Assembly: GCF_001043175.1 (NCBI RefSeq)
Contig: NZ_CP011494.1
Location: 558,001-622,000, forward strand
Direction of reading: 5' to 3'
DNA from: Marinobacter psychrophilus
GTDB lineage: Bacteria; Pseudomonadota; Gammaproteobacteria; Pseudomonadales; Oleiphilaceae
DNA length: 64,000 nucleotides
In this document: positions 57,766-64,000 of the stretch, one piece after another
Layout: the number at the start of each line of letters is the position of its first letter
Numbering within the stretch: the first letter of the stretch is position 1
Made by a program: the position numbers and the translations under genes
Notes under the pieces: model-generated
The model's input: the letters and a program-made list of their open reading frames with translations, nothing else
Told to the model about the DNA's origin: nothing
Databases searched by the model: none

Positions 57766-58497
57766 ATGCGAATTTTGATAGCGGGTGTGTCTGGCGCGAT
57801 TGGCGCAGCGCTGGCCGAAAAACTTGGGGCTCGAGCTGATGTTGAGATTATTGGCCTTTGCCGTCAGCCGGGAAAAGCGCCGGCGTTTCTGCACGAGCAA
57901 CATCAGGTATTGGCTTGGGATGCAGAAAAACCCGAGGCCCTAGGTCAGGTTGCCGCGGAATTAGCCGCTACTGTGCCAAAAGCAGAAGGGCTGGATATGA
58001 TTATCTACGCTGCAGGCATACTGCACGGAGAAAATATGAAGCCAGAGAAACGCTTGGAAGATTTGCAGGCCAGTTCCCTGGTGCGGGCTATGGCGGTGAA
58101 CGCCAGTGGCTTTGGGTTGCTGGTGCAAGCATTATTACCTTGGCTGCGGCACAAGCGCACAAAGCGCATTGTGGCGATTTCCGCCAAGGTAGGTGGCATT
58201 GGCGACAACCGCTTGGGGGGTTGGTACGCCTATCGTAGTTCCAAAGCAGCGCTGAACATGTTGGTAAAAACGCTGTCTGTAGAGCTACCCAGGCGCATGT
58301 CGCCGGTGGTCTGTATTGCGTTACATCCAGGTACAACTCATTCGGCATTGAGTGAGCCATTCTCTCAATCGCTGGCTAACTTGGAAGTACACGATCCCTG
58401 TGAAACCGCTGCCAACCTGTTAACCGTGATTGACCACATTGACGAATCGATGAATGGCAGCTTTTTATCGTGGGACGGCAACATACTGCCTTGGTAA
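57766..58497 (+). CDS. Short-chain dehydrogenase/reductase
   Basis: 243 residues from ATG 57766 (GGTGA 5 nt upstream); earlier in-frame codons exist but MRILIAG begins the Rossmann fold. Cofactor motif GVSGAIG (near residue 7), YAAGILHG for the NAG position, and catalytic YAYRSSKAA. The protein resembles C-factor (CsgA-like) SDRs. It converges on the rpoE-chrR pair, 45 nt from the chrR stop. SDRs of this kind are frequent members of ECF11 regulons, but I see no matching promoter upstream of this gene. Confidence 0.82.
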   Translation: MRILIAGVSGAIGAALAEKLGARADVEIIGLCRQPGKAPAFLHEQHQVLAWDAEKPEALGQVAAELAATVPKAEGLDMIIYAAGILHGENMKPEKRLEDLQASSLVRAMAVNASGFGLLVQALLPWLRHKRTKRIVAISAKVGGIGDNRLGGWYAYRSSKAALNMLVKTLSVELPRRMSPVVCIALHPGTTHSALSEPFSQSLANLEVHDPCETAANLLTVIDHIDESMNGSFLSWDGNILPW

Positions 58498-58542
58498 AGA
58501 CAGCGTGCTAATAGTGATTTTATTGGTTAATACGTAACCTGC

Positions 58543-59184
58543 TCAGCTCATGAAAGGGTTGAGCAGCCGGGTAAAGGTACCCGTTAGTTTCAGCGGTGCA
58601 CTAAGCACTGACAATGTAATGCAATCTTCGTGGCCAACAGCGATCGGGCGGTGATTGTCATTCACGTCAAGCACTGCAAAATCCCACTGATTGAAGATAC
58701 CGTTCTGGTCAGAAAATGCACCCTGCAAGACGATCGTGGTCTCGGTTCCACGGTGGGTGTGGGCAGGCGCTTTGCCTCCAGAGGACAATTTTTGCAATAC
58801 CACCCTCTCTGCCTGTCCGGGGAAACGATCAGTTACGTCAAGCATGCTGACATCGCCCAGTTGGCGCTTCCAAGGCAAATCGTTGATGTTGCAACCCAAC
58901 AACTTCTCAATAAGGTCTCTGCGCTTCTGCTGGGTTTCTACAGGCCCTATGTTGTTGTCAATACAGGCAAGAATCGCGTCGAAGGTGGACACAGCCGGCT
59001 TGGAACTTTCAGTCAAGGGTTGTTGTTCCAACATTACTGCACCCAAGCTCTCTAAAGTGTCTACCCTACTGCTGCAAAGCGGACACCTTTCAAGATGTAA
59101 CCGTATGCATAGGGCGTGAGGATCAGACAACGTACCCGCACTGAATTCCATCAGGCTTGTACCTTCGGGGTGATGCCGTGTCAT
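58543..59184 (-). CDS. chrR: ChrR-type zinc-binding cupin anti-sigma factor
   Basis: 213 residues. The zinc-binding anti-sigma domain has His5, His30, Cys34 and Cys37 (HLERCPLC), each one position from the ligands of Rhodobacter sphaeroides ChrR (His6, His31, Cys35, Cys38). The cupin domain keeps His142, His144 and Glu148 (HTHRGTE) and His178, likewise one off from the 141/143/147/177 ligands there. ChrR holds the sigma factor inactive until singlet oxygen or organic peroxide is present. Its start overlaps the end of rpoE by 4 nt. Confidence 0.93.
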   Translation of the reverse strand: MTRHHPEGTSLMEFSAGTLSDPHALCIRLHLERCPLCSSRVDTLESLGAVMLEQQPLTESSKPAVSTFDAILACIDNNIGPVETQQKRRDLIEKLLGCNINDLPWKRQLGDVSMLDVTDRFPGQAERVVLQKLSSGGKAPAHTHRGTETTIVLQGAFSDQNGIFNQWDFAVLDVNDNHRPIAVGHEDCITLSVLSAPLKLTGTFTRLLNPFMS

Positions 59185-59828
59185 TGGTTTTGATCCTGCA
59201 AAATCACTTTAAGTTTGTTGAGTGCCAGACGGACCCGGCTTTTTACTGTTCCCAGAGGTATTCTCAGTTCGTCAGCAACCATCTGATGAGACTTGCTTTC
59301 CATATACACTTTGGCAATGACAGTCGTTTGTTCTTCTGGTAACAAACTAAGAGATTCACGTACTCGGCGCTCCGACATCAAACGAACCAGCGACGTAACG
59401 GGCTCGTTTTCGTGATCGCCCGGGATCTGCCACAGATCTTCAGTCTCTACCGATATTTCAGCGCTGATACGCTTCATTTTGCGTAACATATCAATACGCT
59501 GGTTTCGCGCAATGGTAAAAATCCAGGTAGATGCCGCCGCTTTGCGCCAATCATAAAGACACGACCGGCGCCAGATCGATACAAATACTTCCTGCACAAG
59601 CTCTTCTGCGTGATTCGCCATGCCGTTGGCCATGGCGTAATACTTAATCTGCGGGCCGAAGTGCTCGAACAGCTGGTGATAAGCTTGCCGGTCTTGGTTT
59701 TTCCCTACTTTTACCAACAGGTTACTCCAAGGGTCGTTACGCCCTTCGGATTTAACCGACTTCTGCTCCAGTGTTGTCACCGGATGCTCCTTGGCTGTTG
59801 CATGATTTGAGTTAGATTTTGTCATCAT
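59181..59828 (-). CDS. rpoE: ECF sigma factor, RpoE of the ChrR-controlled (ECF11) type
   Basis: 215 residues. Sigma-70 region 2 at about 45-125 (ELVQEVFVSIWRR, ASTWIFTIARNQRIDMLRK) and region 4 at about 155-210 (SLLPEEQTTVIAKVYMES and LGTVKSRVRLALNKL). The extended N-terminus (about 40 residues) is not part of either domain. It is co-encoded with chrR, and its own promoter matches the ECF11 pattern. Expected role: transcription of singlet-oxygen defence genes. Two ATG codons in tandem start the frame. Confidence 0.92.
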   Translation of the reverse strand: MMTKSNSNHATAKEHPVTTLEQKSVKSEGRNDPWSNLLVKVGKNQDRQAYHQLFEHFGPQIKYYAMANGMANHAEELVQEVFVSIWRRSCLYDWRKAAASTWIFTIARNQRIDMLRKMKRISAEISVETEDLWQIPGDHENEPVTSLVRLMSERRVRESLSLLPEEQTTVIAKVYMESKSHQMVADELRIPLGTVKSRVRLALNKLKVILQDQNQ

Positions 59829-59860
59829 ACTATGAACTCATTCAAGGCTTGTAAGACATT

Positions 59861-59890
59861 AATTTACGCCCTGTTGATATGCCCGGATCA
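59861..59890 (-). promoter_or_regulatory. ECF11-type promoter for rpoE-chrR
   Basis: On the minus strand TGATCC (59890-59885) is followed after 18 nt by TAAATT (59866-59861). The RpoE (ECF11) consensus in Rhodobacter has TGATCC at -35 and a TAA-type -10 at this spacing. It lies about 33 nt from the rpoE start, so the pair is probably autoregulated. Confidence 0.7.
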
Positions 59891-59965
59891 CCATCCGCGG
59901 TGGTTTACCCCCTAAAACCTGGAAAATTGTTGGTGATGTTTGGCGGCGACGGCTGCCGCTTCGAG

Positions 59966-60160
59966 CTACTCCACCACCCAGATCCGCTTCAGCGTCAGCT
60001 CTTCGGGGTTAAACTGGTACACGCTTATGCCACCGGTGGACTGGTGGCCCATAGCTAGAATGCCCGCTTCTGGGGATGGGGCTGATGGTGGCATGGGTCT
60101 TGACTGAGTTGCCAGCGAACTTTGCAACAGGGCTCTACGTTTTGTAACGCCAAAGTACAA
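59966..60160 (-). pseudogene. Possible remnant of a secreted or beta-propeller protein
   Basis: 64 codons; the last 32 residues (from PEAGILAMGHQSTGG to ELTLKRIWVVE) read like the C-terminal strands of a larger protein, with a normal stop. The upstream part is low in apparent conservation and has no ribosome-binding site. No family identified. A decayed gene end is my reading, with low confidence. Confidence 0.25.
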
Positions 60161-60175
60161 CGCCGGGAAAATTGG

Positions 60176-60328
60176 ATGAAAAAACGCAGATCACTGACCG
60201 GAGGAACGGTAGGCGTTTTATCTGTAGCAGGGCGCTTATCAACGACACGGTCGCCCTTACCCGCTGTTATAAGAAATCGTTGTCCGACAGGTCAAGATTC
60301 AGAAGTTTGCCGCTCCCCCTCAGGCTAG
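60176..60328 (+). pseudogene. Possible remnant with a twin-arginine-like start
   Basis: 50 codons starting MKKRRSLTGGTVGVLSVAG, which looks like the start of a Tat or Sec signal peptide, and then losing that character and ending in a basic Ser/Pro-rich stretch. Too short to be an exported protein; possibly the broken 5' end of a lost gene. Confidence 0.2.
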
Positions 60329-60428
60329 GGCTGTGGCATTTTGACTTAATACTGCCCAAGGAATCTTCTTCCCTGTTCTTTAACCTGGGAAGAGTGCCAG
60401 ATTTCTAAAATGAAGGCCTCAAAACGCG

Positions 60429-60454
60429 AAGGAGCGCCCATTTGGGCGCTCCTT
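60429..60454 (-). terminator. Terminator after amtB
   Basis: AAGGAGCGCCCA (60429-60440) pairs perfectly with TGGGCGCTCCTT (60443-60454). On the minus strand it is followed within four bases by a TTTT run. It lies 23 nt after the amtB stop. Confidence 0.8.
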
Positions 60455-60476
60455 GTCACTGGTGTTCGCAGCTTTA

Positions 60477-61745
60477 CTATTTGATGCTGACAAACTCCGG
60501 ATAGGCTTCCATGCCGCATTCGACAATATCGACGCCCTCGTACTCTTCCTCTTCGCTGACGCGTAAGCCCATGACAGCCTTAATGATGCCCCAGGTAACC
60601 AGGCTGGCCAAGAATACCCAGCCAAATATGGTGGCTGCGCCAATCAACTGGCCACTGAAGCTTGCGCCACTGTTGGTGATTGGTACCAGCAGCAGGCCCA
60701 GCAGACCACAAACGCCGTGTGCTGAAATAGCGCCGACCGGATCATCAATTCGCAGTTTGTCCAGACCAATAATGCTAAATACGACTGCTATACCGCCGAG
60801 CGCACCCCAAAGGGTTGCCTGCAGAGCCGTTGGTGTGGATGGCTCGGCGGTGATAACCACCAGGCCAGCGATAGCGCCGTTCAGCAACATGGTCAAGTCT
60901 GCTTTACCAAACAATATGCGAGCGGTAATCAGCGCGGCAATAGAGCCACCCGCAGCAGCGGCATTGGTGTTTAAAAACACCATGGCAACCGAATTGGCAC
61001 TGGCGATATCACCCAGTTTAAGTACCGAGCCGCCGTTAAAGCCGAACCAGCCCATCCAAAGAATAAAGGTACCAAGAGCTGCCAGAGGCAGGTTGGCGCC
61101 GGGAATAGCGCGGATTTCACCGTTCGGACCGTACTTGCCTTTGCGTGCTCCGAGCAGAATTACGCCTGCCAGAGCGGCTGCAGCACCGGCCATGTGCACA
61201 ATACCGGAGCCGGCAAAGTCACTGAAGCCAAGGTCACCCAGGTTATACAGGCCGAACACATCATTACCGCCCCAAGTCCATGAACCTTCCATTGGATAAA
61301 TAACGCCGGTCATTACGACTGCAAATGCCAGGAATGCCCAGAGTTTCATGCGCTCGGCTACAGCGCCGGAGACTATGGACATAGCCGTCGCTACAAACAC
61401 CACCTGAAAGAAAAAGTCTGATGGAGCAGAGTAGATGGAACCGCCTTCAAAACCGTCTTCACGGCCGGCAAAGTCGGCAAGTACTGAGGCTGTGTCTGTT
61501 TCACCAATGCCTGCCAGCAGGATTGAGCCGTCATACATAATGGCGTAGCCACAAACAAGATACATGATGCAGGCAATAGAATACAAAGCCACGTTTTTGG
61601 TGAGAATTTCGGTGGTGTTTTTGGCGCGTACCAAGCCAGATTCAAGCATGGCAAAGCCTGCGGCCATCCACATGACCAAGGCACCGCACACCAGGAAATA
61701 AAAGGTATCCATCGCGTACTGTAATTGAAAGACGTTGCTTTCCAT
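60477..61745 (-). CDS. amtB: Ammonium transporter AmtB
   Basis: 422 residues from ATG 61745 (GGAGGG 6 nt upstream). Eleven-helix Amt/Rh family; seen: GIVHMAGAAAALAG, WFGFNGGSVLKLG and SAHGVCGLLGLL containing one of the twin pore histidines. The hydrophobic N-terminal helix begins at about residue 12. It conducts ammonium across the inner membrane as a trimer and is blocked by the PII protein encoded upstream. It starts 72 nt after glnK in the same transcript. Confidence 0.95.
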   Translation of the reverse strand: MESNVFQLQYAMDTFYFLVCGALVMWMAAGFAMLESGLVRAKNTTEILTKNVALYSIACIMYLVCGYAIMYDGSILLAGIGETDTASVLADFAGREDGFEGGSIYSAPSDFFFQVVFVATAMSIVSGAVAERMKLWAFLAFAVVMTGVIYPMEGSWTWGGNDVFGLYNLGDLGFSDFAGSGIVHMAGAAAALAGVILLGARKGKYGPNGEIRAIPGANLPLAALGTFILWMGWFGFNGGSVLKLGDIASANSVAMVFLNTNAAAAGGSIAALITARILFGKADLTMLLNGAIAGLVVITAEPSTPTALQATLWGALGGIAVVFSIIGLDKLRIDDPVGAISAHGVCGLLGLLLVPITNSGASFSGQLIGAATIFGWVFLASLVTWGIIKAVMGLRVSEEEEYEGVDIVECGMEAYPEFVSIK

Positions 61746-61817
61746 AAAGACCCTCCGCACAAGGCTCTGTTTAATAAAAAAGGTTTTTGCGTTGGCAGTT
61801 AAGGCGAGAGAGCGAGT

Positions 61818-62264
<447 letters not shown>

Positions 62265-62265
62265 T

Positions 62266-62282
62266 TAGCATCGGATGTGCCA
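62266..62282 (-). promoter_or_regulatory. Sigma-54 promoter for glnK-amtB
   Basis: On the minus strand the sequence reads TGGCACATCCGATGCTA (62282 down to 62266): a perfect TGGCAC at -24 and ATGCT at -12, with GG and GC separated by exactly 10 nt. That spacing is strict for sigma-54. It lies about 110 nt ahead of the glnK start. Confidence 0.82.
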
Positions 62283-62348
62283 ACGCAAAAAAATAGTTTA
62301 AAAACAAATGGATAAAATTAATTCTCTGGTCCTAGGCTGGCTTTACCT

Positions 62349-62363
62349 GCACCATATCAGTGC
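62349..62363. promoter_or_regulatory. NtrC-like enhancer site
   Basis: GCACCATATCAGTGC, two GCAC/GTGC half-sites separated by 7 nt, as in E. coli NtrC sites at glnA. It is about 100 bp upstream of the predicted glnK transcription start, a normal enhancer distance. The second copy often found nearby was not seen. Confidence 0.65.
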
Positions 62364-62386
62364 GTTTTTAGCGTCATGGGATCATA

Positions 62387-62539
62387 ATGGCGCGTTCGAC
62401 TACAGTCCTCGCCTTCTTATTGCTCTGTGGGATCACCTCCACAGTCTCAGTATGGCAGGGCAGGCGGTGTGATACACTGATCGGTAATAATTCTGCGATA
62501 GATAAGGCCTTTGAAGCCGCTGCCGCAAAGCTTGTTTAA
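62387..62539 (+). CDS. Possible small secreted or membrane peptide (50 aa)
   Basis: ATG 62387 to TAA 62537-62539. The first 20 residues (RSTTVLAFLLLCGITSTVSVW) form a signal-like hydrophobic helix, followed by a charged tail (CDTLIGNNSAIDKAFEAA). A weak GGGA lies before the start. It ends 27 nt before ubiK on the same strand. It overlaps no regulatory element found here. Coding is unproven. Confidence 0.25.
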   Translation: MARSTTVLAFLLLCGITSTVSVWQGRRCDTLIGNNSAIDKAFEAAAAKLV

Positions 62540-62566
62540 GCGTGTTTACATAAATAAGGGGTGTTC

Positions 62567-62818
62567 ATGAAAGGTCCACAGGACATTTTTTCCCAACTGC
62601 AGGGTCGGTTTGGTCAATTCGTACCGGATATGGCCCGTGCTGCCAAAGACGACTTTGAAGCACAGGCGCGGGCCAGTGTTGCCTCAGTATTGTCGCGTCT
62701 TGAGTTGGTTACTCGTGAAGAGTTTGATGCCCAGCAAGCGGTATTGTTGAAAACCCGCGCCATGGTGGAAACACTGGAAGCCCGCGTAACCGAACTGGAG
62801 CAGTCAACCAAAGGCTGA
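62567..62818 (+). CDS. ubiK: Ubiquinone biosynthesis accessory factor UbiK (YqiC/BMFP)
   Basis: 83 residues from ATG 62567 (AAGGGG upstream). N-terminal amphipathic part DIFSQLQGRFGQF and a C-terminal coiled coil LLKTRAMVETLEARVTELE, the BMFP layout. UbiK helps the UbiJ-UbiK complex in aerobic ubiquinone synthesis. It precedes comM by 28 nt. Confidence 0.88.
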   Translation: MKGPQDIFSQLQGRFGQFVPDMARAAKDDFEAQARASVASVLSRLELVTREEFDAQQAVLLKTRAMVETLEARVTELEQSTKG

Positions 62819-62846
62819 CGGAAAATAATAACCATGGAAGGTTACT

Positions 62847-64000
62847 ATGCTTGCTATTGTTCAAACCCGCGCCTGTGTTGGCGTATCTGCGCCGGCGGTC
62901 AGCGTTGAAGTGCACCTGTCCGGCGGTTTGCCTGCACTGTCGATTGTAGGTCTGCCAGAAACGGGCGTGCGCGAAAGTAAAGAACGAGTGCGCAGCGCCC
63001 TGATTAACGCCGGTTTTGATTTCCCCGCACGTCGTATTACCATCAATCTTGCCCCCGCCGACCTGCCCAAAGAGGGTGGCCGTTTTGACTTGCCAATTGC
63101 CCTTGGCATTTTGGCGGCTTCTGGCCAAATTCCGGCCGCGGCGCTGAGCACCTGCGAGTTTGTCGGTGAGCTGTCGCTAGATGGCGCATTGCGCCCGTTG
63201 AAAGGTGTATTACCGGCGGTTCTGGCGGCCCGCGCAGAGGGCCGCCAACTTTTGGTGCCCCAAGCCAATGCCGCCGAGGCAGCATTGGCCAGTGAACACG
63301 ACGTACTGGCCGCCAGCCATTTGTTGGCTGTGTGCGAACATTTGCATGGTCGCGCTCGGCTTGTGCCGCTAGCGCCTGCGGATTTAAGCGGCGCCAACAG
63401 CGGACAAGCGACAATTGGGCCGGATTTAGCCGATGTTCGGGGCCAACAGGTGCCGCGCAGGGCGTTAGAGGTGGCCGCTGCAGGCGGTCACAATCTATTG
63501 TTTTTTGGCCCGCCTGGAACCGGTAAAAGCATGCTCGCCAGGCGTCTGCCGGGCATTATGCCGGCGCTTGCCGACACCGCTGCGATGGAAGTGGCGAGTG
63601 TGCATTCTGTAGCCGGCCTGACAGTGGCCGAGGGCGGTTGGCGCCAGCCGCCTTTTCGGGCGCCACACCACACGGCTTCGGCGGTGGCTATGGTCGGTGG
63701 CGGCAGCAGTCCGCGGCCCGGGGAGATTTCTTTGGCTCATCGCGGCGTGTTGTTTTTGGACGAACTTCCAGAATTTGAACGGCGGGTGCTGGAAGTGCTG
63801 CGTGAACCTATGGAAACCGGCGAAATTCACATCAGCCGAGCTGCACGCCAGGTTACATTCCCCGCCCGCTTTCAGGTTGTCGGTGCGATGAACCCGTGCC
63901 CCTGTGGTTACAGCGGCCATCCCACTATCGAATGCCAGTGTAGTCCCGCCCAAATTGTTCGTTATCGCTCGAAGATTTCTGGCCCGTTGTTGGACCGTTT
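62847..64000 (+). CDS. comM: Magnesium-chelatase-like ATPase ComM (YifB), partial at window end
   Basis: 384 codons seen from ATG 62847 to the window edge, frame open. The N-terminal ChlI-like domain ([23 protein letters not shown] as the typical pattern) precedes the AAA+ domain with Walker A GPPGTGKS (221-228) and Walker [14 protein letters not shown] zinc-binding-like CPCGYSGH segment is present near 350. ComM is a hexameric branch-migration helicase that aids natural transformation. The C-terminal part is beyond the window. Confidence 0.92.
   Translation, partial: MLAIVQTRACVGVSAPAVSVEVHLSGGLPALSIVGLPETGVRESKERVRSALINAGFDFPARRITINLAPADLPKEGGRFDLPIALGILAASGQIPAAALSTCEFVGELSLDGALRPLKGVLPAVLAARAEGRQLLVPQANAAEAALASEHDVLAASHLLAVCEHLHGRARLVPLAPADLSGANSGQATIGPDLADVRGQQVPRRALEVAAAGGHNLLFFGPPGTGKSMLARRLPGIMPALADTAAMEVASVHSVAGLTVAEGGWRQPPFRAPHHTASAVAMVGGGSSPRPGEISLAHRGVLFLDELPEFERRVLEVLREPMETGEIHISRAARQVTFPARFQVVGAMNPCPCGYSGHPTIECQCSPAQIVRYRSKISGPLLDR

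Larger units (their letters stand above)
59891..60428. other. Gene-poor region between rpoE and amtB
   Basis: No convincing gene in about 540 bp. It contains the two coding remnants listed below (59966-60160 minus; 60176-60328 plus) and ends at the amtB terminator hairpin. The rest shows no recognisable structure. Confidence 0.55.

Overview
The window is ordinary chromosome from a gammaproteobacterium, most likely a marine Pseudomonadales relative such as Marinobacter. The evidence is gene order and protein families. Several blocks follow the Pseudomonas chromosome: algZ-algR-hemC-hemD-hemX-hemY facing argH-lptM-lysA-dapF-DUF484-xerC; dsbB-algQ-FKBP; ppx-trxA and rho-ubiD; and amtB-glnK-ubiK-comM. 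I see no rRNA, tRNA, CRISPR array, insertion sequence, integrase (other than XerC) or prophage genes. Base composition looks even, at moderately high GC.

Layout. 1-6.5 kb holds a dipeptide/oligopeptide ABC importer (end of the binding protein, dppBCDF), a LysR regulator and a PepQ-like dipeptidase, together a peptide uptake and breakdown unit. 6.5-7.3 kb is an iron-storage pair (bfd, bfr) behind a Fur-box-like palindrome. 7.3-19.4 kb carries a phosphomannomutase, outer-membrane phospholipase A, a small membrane protein, cytochrome c5, Rep helicase, a pseudo-receiver/GGDEF/EAL protein, Tex, GshA and a FliL-like secreted protein. 19.4-26.7 kb carries DsbB, Rsd/AlgQ, an FKBP lipoprotein, a translationally coupled DUF4124/TIGR02444 pair, a YheS-like ABC-F ATPase, exopolyphosphatase and thioredoxin. 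26.9-30.1 kb is a molybdenum-cofactor cluster (mobA facing moaB-moeA-moaD-moaE) lying between trxA and rho. 30.2-34.5 kb is rho with a pyrimidine-rich leader, ubiD and a 2Fe-2S flavin reductase.

34.5-40.7 kb (minus strand) is the haem precursor block hemCDXY under the AlgZ/AlgR two-component pair. 40.8-51.4 kb (plus strand) runs argH, lptM, lysA, dapF, DUF484, xerC, a diguanylate cyclase, an orphan BvgS-like histidine kinase and a protein of unknown function. 51.4-58.5 kb has cardiolipin synthase, a YbfF-type esterase, a quinone-oxidoreductase-like enzyme, a cation/proton antiporter with an RCK-type domain, TcdA and a short-chain dehydrogenase. 58.5-60.5 kb has an RpoE-ChrR pair of the singlet-oxygen type, with a matching promoter, next to a 650-bp stretch that looks decayed. 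60.5-64 kb has amtB-glnK behind a sigma-54 promoter and an NtrC-like site, then ubiK and comM, which is cut by the window end.

I found no new multi-gene defence or mobile system. The best leads are regulatory: the ECF11-type promoter ahead of rpoE-chrR, the sigma-54/NtrC architecture ahead of glnK-amtB, and the rho leader. Others are the Mo-cofactor cluster between trxA and rho, in-frame tandem repeats that triplicate the ppx stop codon, an extended DapF, and unexplained proteins beside known ones.
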